From DASVUC01 sp036387255 (lineage in GTDB: Bacteria > Planctomycetota > Phycisphaerae > Tepidisphaerales > Tepidisphaeraceae): a DNA stretch of 64,000 nt. Under the pieces are notes generated by a model, which saw only the letters and a program-made list of their open reading frames with translations, made no database searches and was not told the DNA's origin. The DNA is taken from positions 1 to 64,000 of the forward strand of contig DASVUC010000120.1 in NCBI GenBank assembly GCA_036387255.1. The letters are read 5' to 3'. Below are positions 1-12,100 of this stretch, one piece after another (position 1 is the stretch's first letter; each line of letters opens with the position of its first letter). The position numbers and the translations under genes were made by a program.

Positions 1-203
1 GGTCGAAGAAGGGCTTGCCCGAGTTGAAGCTGCAACTTCGGACGTCGTTGATTGTTGATGGCGAGCGGCGGCCGGTGGATGCGGAGATCGGATTCGTCAG
101 TCCGGTCGACGCCAGCGCCATCGTATCGATGGCAGAAGTGCCGGGACTTACGCCGAGCGTGGGCAGCACATTGGAGTTCGAGTTGTTTCGCGGAGGAGAG
201 TAA
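1..203 (+). CDS. Partial hypothetical protein, C-terminal end only
   Basis: The reading frame is open to the left edge of the window, so this is the 3' end of a gene beginning outside it. About 66 residues are visible, with no recognised domain. The last residues (Arg-Gly-Gly-Glu) and the stop codon come from the start of a dispersed repeat whose GGAGGAGAGTAAGGGGTC core recurs at 2028-2107. The original C-terminus may therefore have been replaced by the repeat. Function unknown. Confidence 0.5.
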   Translation, partial: SKKGLPELKLQLRTSLIVDGERRPVDAEIGFVSPVDASAIVSMAEVPGLTPSVGSTLEFELFRGGE

Positions 204-302
204 GGGGTCGCAAGTCGAACAGCGACGCGAGGAGAGTAAGGGGTCGGGAAGAACATAAGCGGTCATTCCTCATTGATAATCAGGAATGACCCCTTATCTT
301 CG
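192..302. repeat. Composite dispersed repeat with hairpin (copy 1)
   Basis: A 55-bp stretch (192-246) recurs exactly at 2053-2107. It is followed by an inverted repeat with 16-bp arms at 255-270 and 282-297 (one mismatch), core GGTCATTCCT / AGGAATGACC, and an 11-nt loop. The hairpin recurs at 1588-1622. The style resembles REP elements mobilised by REP-associated transposases, but no transposase is visible here. Confidence 0.8.
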
Positions 303-333
303 CTATGATGCGCGCCGGTCCGGTTAAGCACTA

Positions 334-340
334 GTTATAT
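334..340 (+). other. attC R'-like core (GTTATAT) at a cassette boundary
   Basis: GTTATAT immediately precedes and overlaps the ATG at 339. It resembles the 1R/R' core of an integron attC site, and the same core type (GTTATAC) ends the full attC-like site at 710-716. No matching left half is found upstream; the dispersed repeat at 192-302 occupies that position, so the site may be truncated. Tentative alone, but supported by the complete site downstream. Confidence 0.5.
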
Positions 341-620
341 GGCATCAGGTGACCCGACTCAGAAATCGCGCCTGCGGGCCCAACTGGACGTCAAGGTGGA
401 ACGTTGGTCCGCGTATGTCGTTGCCGTTGTTTTCAGCCTGATGATTATTGGCGCATCCGCTCGCGTCGCCATTCGGCCGGCCGCAGCAACAGCGTGGAAG
501 ATCTTGACGGCTGGCTGGCTGCTTGAAATTTTTGCAGTTTGGAATGCGATGAGGCTTCGACGCGAGCACGTTCGGTCGAAAACGCAGGCAACATCTGGGC
601 AAGCGGAAGATGCCATATAA
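339..620 (+). CDS. Small membrane protein encoded in a probable integron gene cassette
   Basis: A 93-residue protein with two predicted membrane segments (about residues 25-45 and 52-70) and charged ends. No family recognised. The start codon overlaps the upstream attC-like core GTTATAT and the stop codon TAA lies inside ATATAAC, the R''-like core of the next attC-like site. This tight packing is characteristic of integron gene cassettes, which commonly carry one short gene of unknown function. There is no clear ribosome binding site, which is common when the start abuts the recombination site. Cassette membership is inferred from the flanking sites. Confidence 0.65.
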   Translation: MASGDPTQKSRLRAQLDVKVERWSAYVVAVVFSLMIIGASARVAIRPAAATAWKILTAGWLLEIFAVWNAMRLRREHVRSKTQATSGQAEDAI

Positions 621-716
621 CCCGCCGATGCAGTGGACCGAGCCGGCGGGTAAGCTTCTTGTGGTTCGGGAGTCGGCACGGCGCCGGCTCGGCCACTGAT
701 CGGCCCTACGTTATAC
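615..716 (+). other. Integron attC-like recombination site
   Basis: About 102 bp, bounded by ATATAAC (615-621) and GTTATAC (710-716). The arms at 624-648 and 682-704 are complementary over 23 positions (GCCGAT, CAGTGG and CCGAGCCGGCG with their complements), except for two unpaired bases, G630 and A637, both on the left arm. Imperfect inverted repeats with extrahelical bases on one arm and a variable central part (649-681) are the hallmarks of attC sites recognised by integron integrases. The cores deviate slightly from the strict RYYYAAC/GTTRRRY consensus. Confidence 0.75.
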
Positions 717-742
717 GGCGAAGAAGGGAGCACAGAGGTCGG

Positions 743-1513
743 ATGCTGGACGCGTCACTAGCGCACAAACTATGGAATGCCGCGGCCGAAACCGGGCACA
801 CGCCTATCGTCGACTTCCTGCTGTCGCACGCCCGTCCGTGCATCTACCTCGTCGAGGGCCCGGACGCGGAGGGCGGTGTTGGCGTGAGCAGTCGCATGGG
901 CGGCGACCCGGATTTGGGCGGGGACACGGCGTGGCCGTCGGGCATCGATCCAAGTCACCAACCGGCCGGCTCCGCCGACTTCATAGCGCAGTTGTCGTTC
1001 GCCCAAGCCCCGCGCGTGCCCGGGCTGCCGCTGCCTGAGATCGGACTGCTCAGCGTGTTCGTCCGCCGACTCGGCGGGAACACTGCCGTGGCTCTCTATG
1101 AGACGCGCCCGCTCGATGCCCTCTCGCGGCGAGCAGCGCCCCAAGACATGATCGAGGAGCCGCGCATCATCGAGGAGCCGTGCGAAATCGGTTTTCGCTC
1201 CGGGATCGACTTGCCCTTTGACCGCGCTGGGTTCGAGAGGGAACTCTTTGAGCGCTGCGGCCGAAAGGAATCGTGGGGCGACCTTCGCGCCGCGCTCGGC
1301 GGGGATGGCACGATCGGCCAGATCGGCGGCTACGCGATCGAAGACGGTCGCGATCTGGCCGCTCGGGCGCCGCGCCGTACGCCAGGCGACTCAGACTGGC
1401 TGTTGCTGCTTCGGCTCCACCTGTTTGAAGTGGTGCAACTGATGATCTACATCCGCCCGGAAGACTTGGCGGCGCGGGACTTTAATCGGGTATGGTCCAC
1501 CGGCGTTCCCTAG
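743..1513 (+). CDS. DUF1963 (YwqG-like) family protein
   Basis: A 256-residue protein with the DUF1963 pattern: an early GGDPDL...WP motif, FIAQLSF about 20 residues later, GLLSVFV, and near the C-terminus the W-L-L-L-L-R-L and IRPEDLAARDF segments. The molecular role of the family is unknown; some members are discussed as toxin- or immunity-associated. The ATG at 743 is preferred over upstream starts because it follows the attC-like R' core by 26 nt and lets the domain begin near the N-terminus. It may be the next cassette in an array, but no attC follows it; instead a hairpin repeat occupies 1555-1634. Confidence 0.85.
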   Translation: MLDASLAHKLWNAAAETGHTPIVDFLLSHARPCIYLVEGPDAEGGVGVSSRMGGDPDLGGDTAWPSGIDPSHQPAGSADFIAQLSFAQAPRVPGLPLPEIGLLSVFVRRLGGNTAVALYETRPLDALSRRAAPQDMIEEPRIIEEPCEIGFRSGIDLPFDRAGFERELFERCGRKESWGDLRAALGGDGTIGQIGGYAIEDGRDLAARAPRRTPGDSDWLLLLRLHLFEVVQLMIYIRPEDLAARDFNRVWSTGVP

Positions 1514-1554
1514 CATGTCGTCGACAGCCCGACCATGACGCGACGTCGGAACCT

Positions 1555-1634
1555 CCGGGAAGAACATAAGGGGTCAGAAGAACAAACGGGGTCATTCCTA
1601 ATTGATAATCAGGAATGACCCCTTATCTTCGCTC
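1555..1634. repeat. Dispersed hairpin repeat (copy 2)
   Basis: A perfect 12-bp inverted repeat, GGGGTCATTCCT (1588-1599) and AGGAATGACCCC (1611-1622), with an 11-nt loop nearly identical to that of copy 1, preceded by GAAGAACATAAGGGGTC as in copy 1. It lies just after the DUF1963 gene and could also act as a transcription stop, though no U-tract follows. Confidence 0.8.
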
Positions 1635-1708
1635 CGCACGCAGCGCTTTGCGGTCCATTGGAATAAATCCTCCAAAGCCGCCTGTATGGGCTCCAGGATG
1701 GTGACAGC

Positions 1709-2026
1709 ATGAGACGCTACTTAGCTGCCTGTGTCTGTCTCTTCGCGTTCGGTTGTTTGACGTCCGGCCCCCGCGCGCGAGAGGAGTTGACCATTCGCAA
1801 AGCGGTTCCTCTCGGGACGCGCTCCGGGGATGCGGAGCGTAAGCTTCGTCGCTGCGGATTCGAAGTGAGTAGATTGGAAGAAGGAACCGGGTCGACGCGC
1901 GAGACATATATCTACGGGAGGCGCGAGTCAGGGTTTGTTATTATCAACAGAATGAATGTCTACCTGCGGTTACGAGGTGACGTGGTCGACGAAGTTACAT
2001 TTGGCGGCGGTACAATTGGACCGTAA
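1709..2026 (+). CDS. Small putative lipoprotein
   Basis: A 105-residue protein with a short signal peptide ending in a lipobox-like LFAFGC (Cys16), suggesting lipid attachment after export. The mature part is charged, with a possible SmpA/OmlA-like feel (a short basic segment followed by beta-rich sequence), but no family is assigned with confidence. It is flanked on both sides by dispersed repeats and could be part of the same accessory segment as the cassette upstream. Confidence 0.65.
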   Translation: MRRYLAACVCLFAFGCLTSGPRAREELTIRKAVPLGTRSGDAERKLRRCGFEVSRLEEGTGSTRETYIYGRRESGFVIINRMNVYLRLRGDVVDEVTFGGGTIGP

Positions 2027-2027
2027 C

Positions 2028-2216
2028 GGAGGAGAGTAAGGGGTCGCAAGTCGGAGGAGAGTAAGGGGTCGCAAGTCGAACAGCGACGCGAGGAGAGTAA
2101 GGGGTCGCAGAAGAACAAAACGGGTCATTCCTGATTCTGCTGCGCGAGTGTCGCGGCTGCTGAACCCTTCACATCGGAGGGGCGGGGAGGGGCTTGAATG
2201 GAGAAGGAAGGATGAG
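2028..2216. repeat. Dispersed repeat block (copy 3, partly tandem)
   Basis: A 25-bp unit (2028-2052) is followed directly by the full 55-bp repeat (2053-2107) seen at 192-246, then CGGGTCATTCCTGATTCTG as half of the hairpin element. The last part (about 2113-2216), including CACATCGGAGGGG and GGCTTGAATGG, recurs at 59785-59885, where both pieces are also present. The block starts two bases after the lipoprotein stop codon. Confidence 0.8.
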
Positions 2217-3009
2217 TGGAAGTGGGGTCTGGGGAGAAGGCGAGAAGGAAAACTTGGGGCCTTATGGTTGCCTTCTCGCCTTCTTCCCAGGGTCGCGACT
2301 CTGGGAAGTAAGGAAGCAGACGACGAGGTTGAAACTGGGGGCTCGCCGCCGCCCCCAGACCCCGGCTCACCTCCCGCCCCCTGCTGCCGCGGGATAACGG
2401 ACCGACGTTGAATGGCCGGCCCGGCACCGACGACACTTGCGAACTATGAGGGCCGTTCGGCCGGGCCGGTCCATTCCAGCGGCTGGTTATGGGGCACCGC
2501 CGGGCAGCCGGAACTTCGGAAGCCGGCGTATCTCTTCGTCGAGCGCCGCAGTATTTTCAATTCCCTTCAGCAGCCGCCGAAGCCGTGAAACCGGATGCGC
2601 CGGGAATGCCGCGTCGTGCTCGGAATTCAAAAGGGGGACGCGGTTCGAATTTCCGCGCTGATCCGGGTGAGCGGACGCCAAGGAGAGGCGGTTCATTTCG
2701 GGCCAGCGTGCGTGATCTCTGATTTGGGATTTTCCCGTTGGTGCTTTGAATTTGTTTGGGATTTGGGATTTCGAATTTTCCCTTCCCGCCCGGTTCCCTG
2801 AAGGAAATTCGAAATAAGAAACTCCAAACCCATTCGAAGCCTGAAGAAGCAAATTCAAAACTCCCGCCCCCCCGCCTCGGGCCTTTCGAGCGGACGCAGC
2901 CGCGGGTTGGGGGGGGCGTTGGGGGCCGCGGGGGGAGGGCAACGAATGGGGGTGGGGTCGATAGGGTATAGTGAACGTCTTGAAGTCGTTTTGAGTACTA
3001 TTCTTCCGC
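2217..3009. repeat. Gene-free stretch made of stacked inverted repeats
   Basis: No convincing gene. It holds an 18-bp inverted repeat with one mismatch (2231-2248 / 2271-2288), a near-palindrome centred on TCGCGA (about 2286-2305), an inverted repeat at 2410-2425 / 2460-2476 with core GGCCGGCCCGGC, and an A/T-rich imperfect hairpin at about 2725-2862 built from GAATTTGTTTGGGATTT-like words. That last family recurs at 56.4, 57.4-57.6 and 58.0-58.1 kb. A minus-strand frame over 2487-2690 may be a decayed gene fragment. Confidence 0.7.
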
Positions 3010-3012
3010 GTG

Positions 3013-6144
<3,132 letters not shown>

Positions 6145-6150
6145 CTTGCG

Positions 6151-6173
6151 AGCACGGGCATGTTGCCCGTGCT
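6151..6173. repeat. Short perfect hairpin between paired genes
   Basis: Arms AGCACGGGCA and TGCCCGTGCT are perfectly complementary over 10 bp with a 3-nt loop. It starts 7 bp after the stop codon of the DUF1549 gene and ends 12 bp before the DUF1501 start. It may tune expression or mRNA stability between the two cistrons. The sequence type looks like an intergenic dispersed palindrome; only this copy was noticed in the window. Confidence 0.7.
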
Positions 6174-6185
6174 ACAGAAATCAAT

Positions 6186-7685
6186 ATGAATCCGCTTACC
6201 GATAATCGTCGTCACATCACTCGTCGGGCGCTGCTGGGACGGACCGCGACGGGTATCGGCACGGCCGCGCTGGCGCATCTACTGGGCAAGGACCTGCTTG
6301 CCGCGGCGACGGGCGCAGGGGCTTCCACGCGCCCCTCCACCGCGCCACTCGCGCAGGCGATCGGGGGATTGCCGAATCTTCCCCACTTCCCCGCCAAGGC
6401 CAAGCGGGTGATCTACATGTTCCAGAACGGGGCGCCCTCGCATGTGGATCTCTTCGATTACAAGCCCAAGCTTAAGGCTTGGCACGGGAAGGAGATTCCC
6501 GCCGAGATCCAGATGGGCTCGCGGCTGTCGACGATGACGAGCGGCCAGAAGGCCAAACCGGTGCTGTCGGAGATTACGAAATTTGCAAAGCACGGCCAAT
6601 CCGGCGCGACGGTCTGTGATTTTCTGCCCAACATTGCCTCCATCGCGGATGATCTGTGCTTCGTGAAGTCGATGCACACCGGCGCCATCAACCACGCCCC
6701 CGCCATCACCTTCTTCCTCACCGGCGCCGAACAGCCCGGCCGCCCTTCGATGGGTTCCTGGCTGACATACGGGCTCGGCTCCACATCGGAAAATCTTCCG
6801 GCGTTTGTCGTGATGACGTCGCGCGATAAAGAAGCTTCCTGCGGGCAGATTTTCTATGACTTCTACTGGGGAAGCGGATTTCTGCCGTCGAAATATCAGG
6901 GGGTGAAGTTCCGCGGCTCGGGGGATCCGGTGCTGTACTTGTCGAACCCGGACGGGATCTCGGCCGAGACCAAGCGGGCGATGCTGGATGACATCGCGCA
7001 GATCAACGAGATGAAGCTGCACGAGTTCGGCGATCCGGAGATTGCAACGCGCATCAGCCAGTATGAGATGGCGTACAAGATGCAGTCGAGCGTGCCGGAA
7101 CTGACCGACTTTTCGAAGGAGCCGCAGTCGGTGCTGGAGATGTACGGGCCGGATGTGAAGCGGCAGGGATCCTATGCGTACAACTGTCTGATGGCGCGGC
7201 GGCTGGTCGAGCGGGGCGTGCGTTTCGTGCAGATCATGCACGCGGGGTGGGACCAGCATCGGAATCTGAATTCGCAGTTGAAGGTTCAGTGCACGGATAC
7301 CGATGCCCCTTCCGCGGCGCTGGTGAAGGACTTGAAGCAGCGCGGGCTCCTGGAAGACACGCTGGTGATCTGGGGCGGGGAGTTTGGGCGCACGCCATTC
7401 CTACAAGGGGACATCACCGACACGAAGCAGTGGGGCCGCGATCATCATCCGTACGCATTCACCATCTGGATGACCGGGGCGGGGATCAAGAAGGGAATCA
7501 CGTACGGCGAGAGCGATGAATTCGGGCACAGCGTGGTGAAGGACGGAGTGGACGTGCACGATTTTCAGGCGACCATCCTGAAGCTGCTGGGGATCGATCA
7601 CGAGCGGCTGACATTCAAGTTTCAGGGCAGGCATTTCAGACTGACTGATGTGGCGGGGAAGGTGGTGAAGGGGGTTTTGGCTTAA
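6186..7685 (+). CDS. Tat-exported DUF1501 protein
   Basis: A 499-residue protein with a twin-arginine signal (HITRRALLGR) and a hydrophobic stretch up to about residue 35. The sulfatase/alkaline-phosphatase-like DUF1501 fold is suggested by YMFQNGAPSHVDLFDYKPKL near the start, MHTGAINHAPA, then WGGEFGRTP and DHHPYAFTIWMTGAG near the end. DUF1501 proteins are partners of the DUF1549/DUF1553 family and probably act with the upstream protein outside the cytoplasm. The ATG at 6186 is chosen because it places the Tat motif at the N-terminus; the frame is open back to 6141. A short STRPSTAP motif follows the signal region. Confidence 0.93.
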   Translation: MNPLTDNRRHITRRALLGRTATGIGTAALAHLLGKDLLAAATGAGASTRPSTAPLAQAIGGLPNLPHFPAKAKRVIYMFQNGAPSHVDLFDYKPKLKAWHGKEIPAEIQMGSRLSTMTSGQKAKPVLSEITKFAKHGQSGATVCDFLPNIASIADDLCFVKSMHTGAINHAPAITFFLTGAEQPGRPSMGSWLTYGLGSTSENLPAFVVMTSRDKEASCGQIFYDFYWGSGFLPSKYQGVKFRGSGDPVLYLSNPDGISAETKRAMLDDIAQINEMKLHEFGDPEIATRISQYEMAYKMQSSVPELTDFSKEPQSVLEMYGPDVKRQGSYAYNCLMARRLVERGVRFVQIMHAGWDQHRNLNSQLKVQCTDTDAPSAALVKDLKQRGLLEDTLVIWGGEFGRTPFLQGDITDTKQWGRDHHPYAFTIWMTGAGIKKGITYGESDEFGHSVVKDGVDVHDFQATILKLLGIDHERLTFKFQGRHFRLTDVAGKVVKGVLA

Positions 7686-7708
7686 GTGACAGTGCCTGGA
7701 GGGGGGAT

Positions 7709-7732
7709 GCATGGGCGAGACGCCCATGGCAC
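7709..7732. repeat. CATGGGCGAGACGCCCATG palindrome (copy 1)
   Basis: A 19-bp palindrome with 8-bp arms (CATGGGCG / CGCCCATG). The same family occurs in pairs at 48012-48068 and 54500-54557. Here it lies between the DUF1501 gene and the phosphodiesterase gene. Confidence 0.75.
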
Positions 7733-7748
7733 GCTATAACACTGCTTC

Positions 7749-8993
7749 ATGTCCAAGCGACTTCTCTCGCTGTGCATTCTGCTGTGTGGGCTCTTCGTCG
7801 TGGTGGGTTGTGGCCCGCGCACGACGGTGATCTGGATCAGCATCGATGGGTTTCGGCATGATTATCCGGAGAAGGCGAAGACGCCTTTCCTGCATGAGCT
7901 GATGGGGCGGGCCTATTACTCCAGGGCGATGACGCCGATCACGCCGAGCATCACGTTCCCATCCCATGTGTCGGAAGCGACGGGGGTGACCGTGGATCGG
8001 CATGGGATCGCGAACAACGATTTTTACGACACCGAGACGCGGCAGTCGTACTCGTTTCCGGCCGTGCCGGCGCTGCTTCAGTCGGAGCCGATCTGGATCA
8101 CGACGACGCGGCAGCACGTTCGGACGCTGGTGTTTGATTGGCCGCTGTCGCAGAACCAGACGGCGCGAATTCGCTCAGATTATTTTCTGGCGAAGTTTGA
8201 AGGAGCACCGACAGACGAGCAGCGATTGAACCGGTTGATCGAGACGTGGCAGCTCGACAAAAACAAGAAGCCGCTGGGCCTGATCATGGGGTACATCAAG
8301 AAGACAGATACCACGGGACATAAGTTCGGGCCGGAGTCGGCGGAGCTCCGGACGGCGATCCAAGAGACGGACGCGGCGCTGGCGCACTTTGTAAGCGCCG
8401 CGCAGCGGGTGTTTGCGCAGAAGAGTCGAAAAGGGGATCGGCTGTACCTGATGCTGACGACGGATCATGGGATGACGGAGGTGAGCGCGCTGGTGAATCT
8501 GGAGAAGCTCTTTGCGGCTCCGTTGCCGAAATCGGTTCATGTCGAGACGGGGGGACCGGTGGCGATGATTTATTTGCACGACGTTCCACCGGCACAGCGA
8601 ACAATCCTCCAGCAGTCGCTGTTGAACGATCTCAGGAAGTACAGCTTCCTGACCGCGTATACGCGTGACACGCTTCCAAAAGCGTGGGGCTTCTACAACC
8701 CTGCCAGAACGGGGGATGTCGTGGTGATGTTGAAGAACCGCTACACGTTCAGCACGAAGATCCGGACTGCGACGGCGCCGGCAAAGGGCACAGGGCCGCT
8801 CGGGATGCACGGGTATCCGCCGGCGGAGAATCCAGATATGCGGGGTTTTTTCCTGCTGGCGCGGCTGGATCAAGTGGAGCGGGCGCGGGATCTGGGGCCG
8901 GTGGATTCGCTGCGGATTCACCCGACCGTTGCGAAGCTGCTGCACGTCAAGCCGGCGCCGAATGCGAAGGCGCGGCCGCTGCCTGTGCCTTAG
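7749..8993 (+). CDS. Alkaline-phosphatase-superfamily phosphodiesterase / nucleotide pyrophosphatase, lipoprotein
   Basis: A 414-residue protein with a lipoprotein signal ending at VVVGC (Cys21). The type I phosphodiesterase/NPP pattern is clear: ISIDGFRHDY (first metal-binding Asp), TPSITFPSHVSEATG (Thr nucleophile in the TFP motif), ATGVTVDRHGI, later TDTTGHKFGPES, LTTDHGMTEV and GMHGYPPAENPDMRGFF. Family members hydrolyse phosphodiester or pyrophosphate bonds in nucleotides or lipids; the substrate here is unknown. The likely location is the periplasmic or outer-membrane face. Confidence 0.9.
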   Translation: MSKRLLSLCILLCGLFVVVGCGPRTTVIWISIDGFRHDYPEKAKTPFLHELMGRAYYSRAMTPITPSITFPSHVSEATGVTVDRHGIANNDFYDTETRQSYSFPAVPALLQSEPIWITTTRQHVRTLVFDWPLSQNQTARIRSDYFLAKFEGAPTDEQRLNRLIETWQLDKNKKPLGLIMGYIKKTDTTGHKFGPESAELRTAIQETDAALAHFVSAAQRVFAQKSRKGDRLYLMLTTDHGMTEVSALVNLEKLFAAPLPKSVHVETGGPVAMIYLHDVPPAQRTILQQSLLNDLRKYSFLTAYTRDTLPKAWGFYNPARTGDVVVMLKNRYTFSTKIRTATAPAKGTGPLGMHGYPPAENPDMRGFFLLARLDQVERARDLGPVDSLRIHPTVAKLLHVKPAPNAKARPLPVP

Positions 8994-9102
8994 ACCAAGC
9001 TTCCAGGTTGCCGCCTTCTCCACGGGGAATGGGTCGCAACATTCCGCACGCGGGGCCGTTCCTTGCAAAAGGCGGACTTCCCCCCACAATACCGCCACTT
9101 TC

Positions 9103-12100
9103 ATGCGAAAACTGCTTGTTGCCAACCGGTCGGAGATTGCTACCCGTGTCTTCCGCGCCGCGACGGAACTGGATCTGGAAACGGTAGCGATTTACACGTA
9201 CGAGGACCGCTTTTCGCTGCACCGCTTCAAGGCGGATGAGTCTTATCTGATCGGGCCGGCTCAGGGCGGCGAGCCGGTCAAGGGATACCTGAATATTCCA
9301 GCCATTATCGCGGTGGCGAAGGATCATGGGGTGGATGCGGTACATCCGGGATACGGCTTCCTCTCGGAGAACGCGGAGTTCGCGCAGGCGTGCCAGAAGA
9401 ACGGCATCAAGTTCATCGGGCCGACGCCGGAGCTGCTCCAGAATTTTGGCGATAAGACAGAGGCGAAGCGGATCGCAACCGAGGCGAAGGTGCCCGTGGT
9501 GCCGGGAACGGAGCACGGGCTGACGGACGCAAACCAGATCAAGAAGAAGGCGAAGGAGATCGGATACCCGATCATCATCAAGGCCAGCTTCGGCGGCGGC
9601 GGGCGCGGGATGCGCGTGGTGAAGAACGCGGATGAGCTGCCGGAGAAACTCGCGGAAGCATCGCGTGAAGCCGGCAGCGCGTTTGGTCGCTCCGAGGTGT
9701 TCGTTGAAAAATACATCGCACGCGCGAAGCACATCGAGGTGCAAATCCTGGGCGATGAGCACGGCAACCTCGTCCACCTGTGGGAGCGGGATTGCTCGGT
9801 CCAGCGACGACATCAGAAGGTGGTAGAGATCGCGCCGAGCGTGAATTTGCCGCAGCAGCTTCGCGAGGACATTTGCAGTGCCGCGGTGAAGGTGGCGAGG
9901 ACCGCCAGCTATCGCAATGCTGGCACCGTCGAGTTCCTGGTTGATGTTGACACCGGCGAGTTCTACTTCATCGAAGTGAACCCGCGCATCCAGGTGGAGC
10001 ACACGGTAACGGAGGTCGTCACCGGCATCGACATTGTGCGCTCCCAGATCCTTGTCGCCCAAGGCCATAAGCTGCACGATGAGCCGATTCGCATTCCGCG
10101 ACAGGAAGAGATTCGAACCAATGGCTACGCGATCCAGGCGCGGGTGACGACGGAAGATCCGGAGAACCATTTCATCCCCGATTATGGCCGCATCACCACC
10201 TACCGGTCAGCGGGCGGGTTTGCGCTGCGATTGGACGGGGGCAATGGGTTTGGCGGCGCGGTGATCACCCCTTACTTCGACTCGCTGCTGGTGAAGGTGA
10301 CGAGCTGGGGCGGCACGTTTGACGAATCCATCAGGCGGATGGATCGGGCGCTGCGGGAGTTCCGCATCCGTGGGGTGAAGACGAACATTCCATTTCTTGA
10401 AAACCTCATTAACCATGAACAGTTCACGGCCGGCGACGCCACGACGACGTTCATCGACACGACGCCGGAACTGTTTCGATTCAAGCCGCGGCGGGATCGG
10501 GCGACGAAGATTCTCTCCTACCTCGGCGACGTGATCATCAACGGCCGGCCGGACGTGAAGGGGAAGGTGGATCCCAAGCGCGAGTACATCACGCCCACCA
10601 TCCCAACGTACACCAAGGCAGCACAGATTCCACCAGGGACGCGGCAGCGGCTGCTCGAGATGGGACCGGAGAAATTTGCGCAGTGGGTGCGGAAGCAAAA
10701 GCGCCTGTTCATTACCGATACGACGATGCGAGATGCGCATCAGTCGCTGCTGGCGACGCGGGTGCGGACGCACGACCTGCTGGCGATCGCCGATGCGGTG
10801 GCGCACTTGTGCCCCAACCTCTTTTCGCTGGAGATGTGGGGCGGGGCGACGTTCGACAGCGCGATGCGATTCTTGCAGGAAGATCCGTGGGATCGGCTGG
10901 ATCAGCTTCGGGTCAAGATCCCGAACATTCCGTTCCAGATGCTGCTGCGGGCATCCAACGCGGTGGGGTATACCAACTATCCTGACAACGTGGTGCGGGA
11001 GTTCACGAAAGCGGCGGCGGAGCATGGGATCGACGTCTTCCGCATCTTCGACTCGCTCAACAACATCGACAACATGAAGGTTGCGATGGAGACGGTGCGG
11101 GATAAGACCAGTTCGATCTGCGAAGCCGCGATCTGCTACACCGGCGACATTCTTGATCCGAAGCGCACGAAGTATCAGCTCAAGTATTACATCAACATGG
11201 CCAAGGAGCTGGTGCGGATGGGGACGCACTTTCTGGCGATCAAGGACATGGCGGGGTTGTGCAAGCCCTACGCGGCGCATGCGCTGGTGAAGGCGCTGCG
11301 GGATGAGGTGGATGTCCCTATCCATTTTCACACGCACGATACGAGCGGGATCAACGCGGGGACGCTGCTGCGGGCGTCGGATGCGGGGGTGGATGTGATC
11401 GATGGTGCGCTGTCGAGCGTGTCGGGGACGACGAGTCAGCCGAACTTGAACTCGATTGTGGCGGCGCTGGACAACACGCCACGTGCGACGGAGCTGAGCC
11501 TGGAGTCGCTGAACGCGCTGTCGGATTACTGGGAGCACGTGCGGGACTTTTACTACCCCTTCGAAGAGGGGTTGCGCTCCCCCACCGCCGAGGTGTATCA
11601 GCACGAGATGCCCGGCGGGCAGTTCACGAACCTCAAGGCTCAGGCGAAGTCGCTGCACTTGGAGGATCGCTGGCCGGACGTGGCGCAGATGTACGCGCAG
11701 GTAAACCAACTCTTTGGCGATATTGTGAAGGTAACGCCTTCGAGCAAGGTCGTAGGCGACATGGCGCTGTTCATGGTGACCAACGGCCTGACGGCAATGG
11801 ACGTGCTGGACCCGACGAAGAAGCTGAATTTTCCGAAGAGCGTCGTGGAGATGATGCAGGGGCACCTGGGTGTGCCGGACGGTGGTTGGCCGAAGGTTCT
11901 TCAGAAGATCATCCTGGATTCCGCGGGCCTGAAGCCGCTGAAGGGTCGACCGGGCGCGTCGTTGCCGAAGGTGGATTTCGCGGCGGCGAAGAAGGAGCTG
12001 ACGGCGAAGCTTCATCGCGAGCCGCGGGACGTGGATGTGCTGTCGTACGTGCTGTATCCGCAGGTGTACCTCGATTTCGACAAGCACGAGAAGGCGTTTA

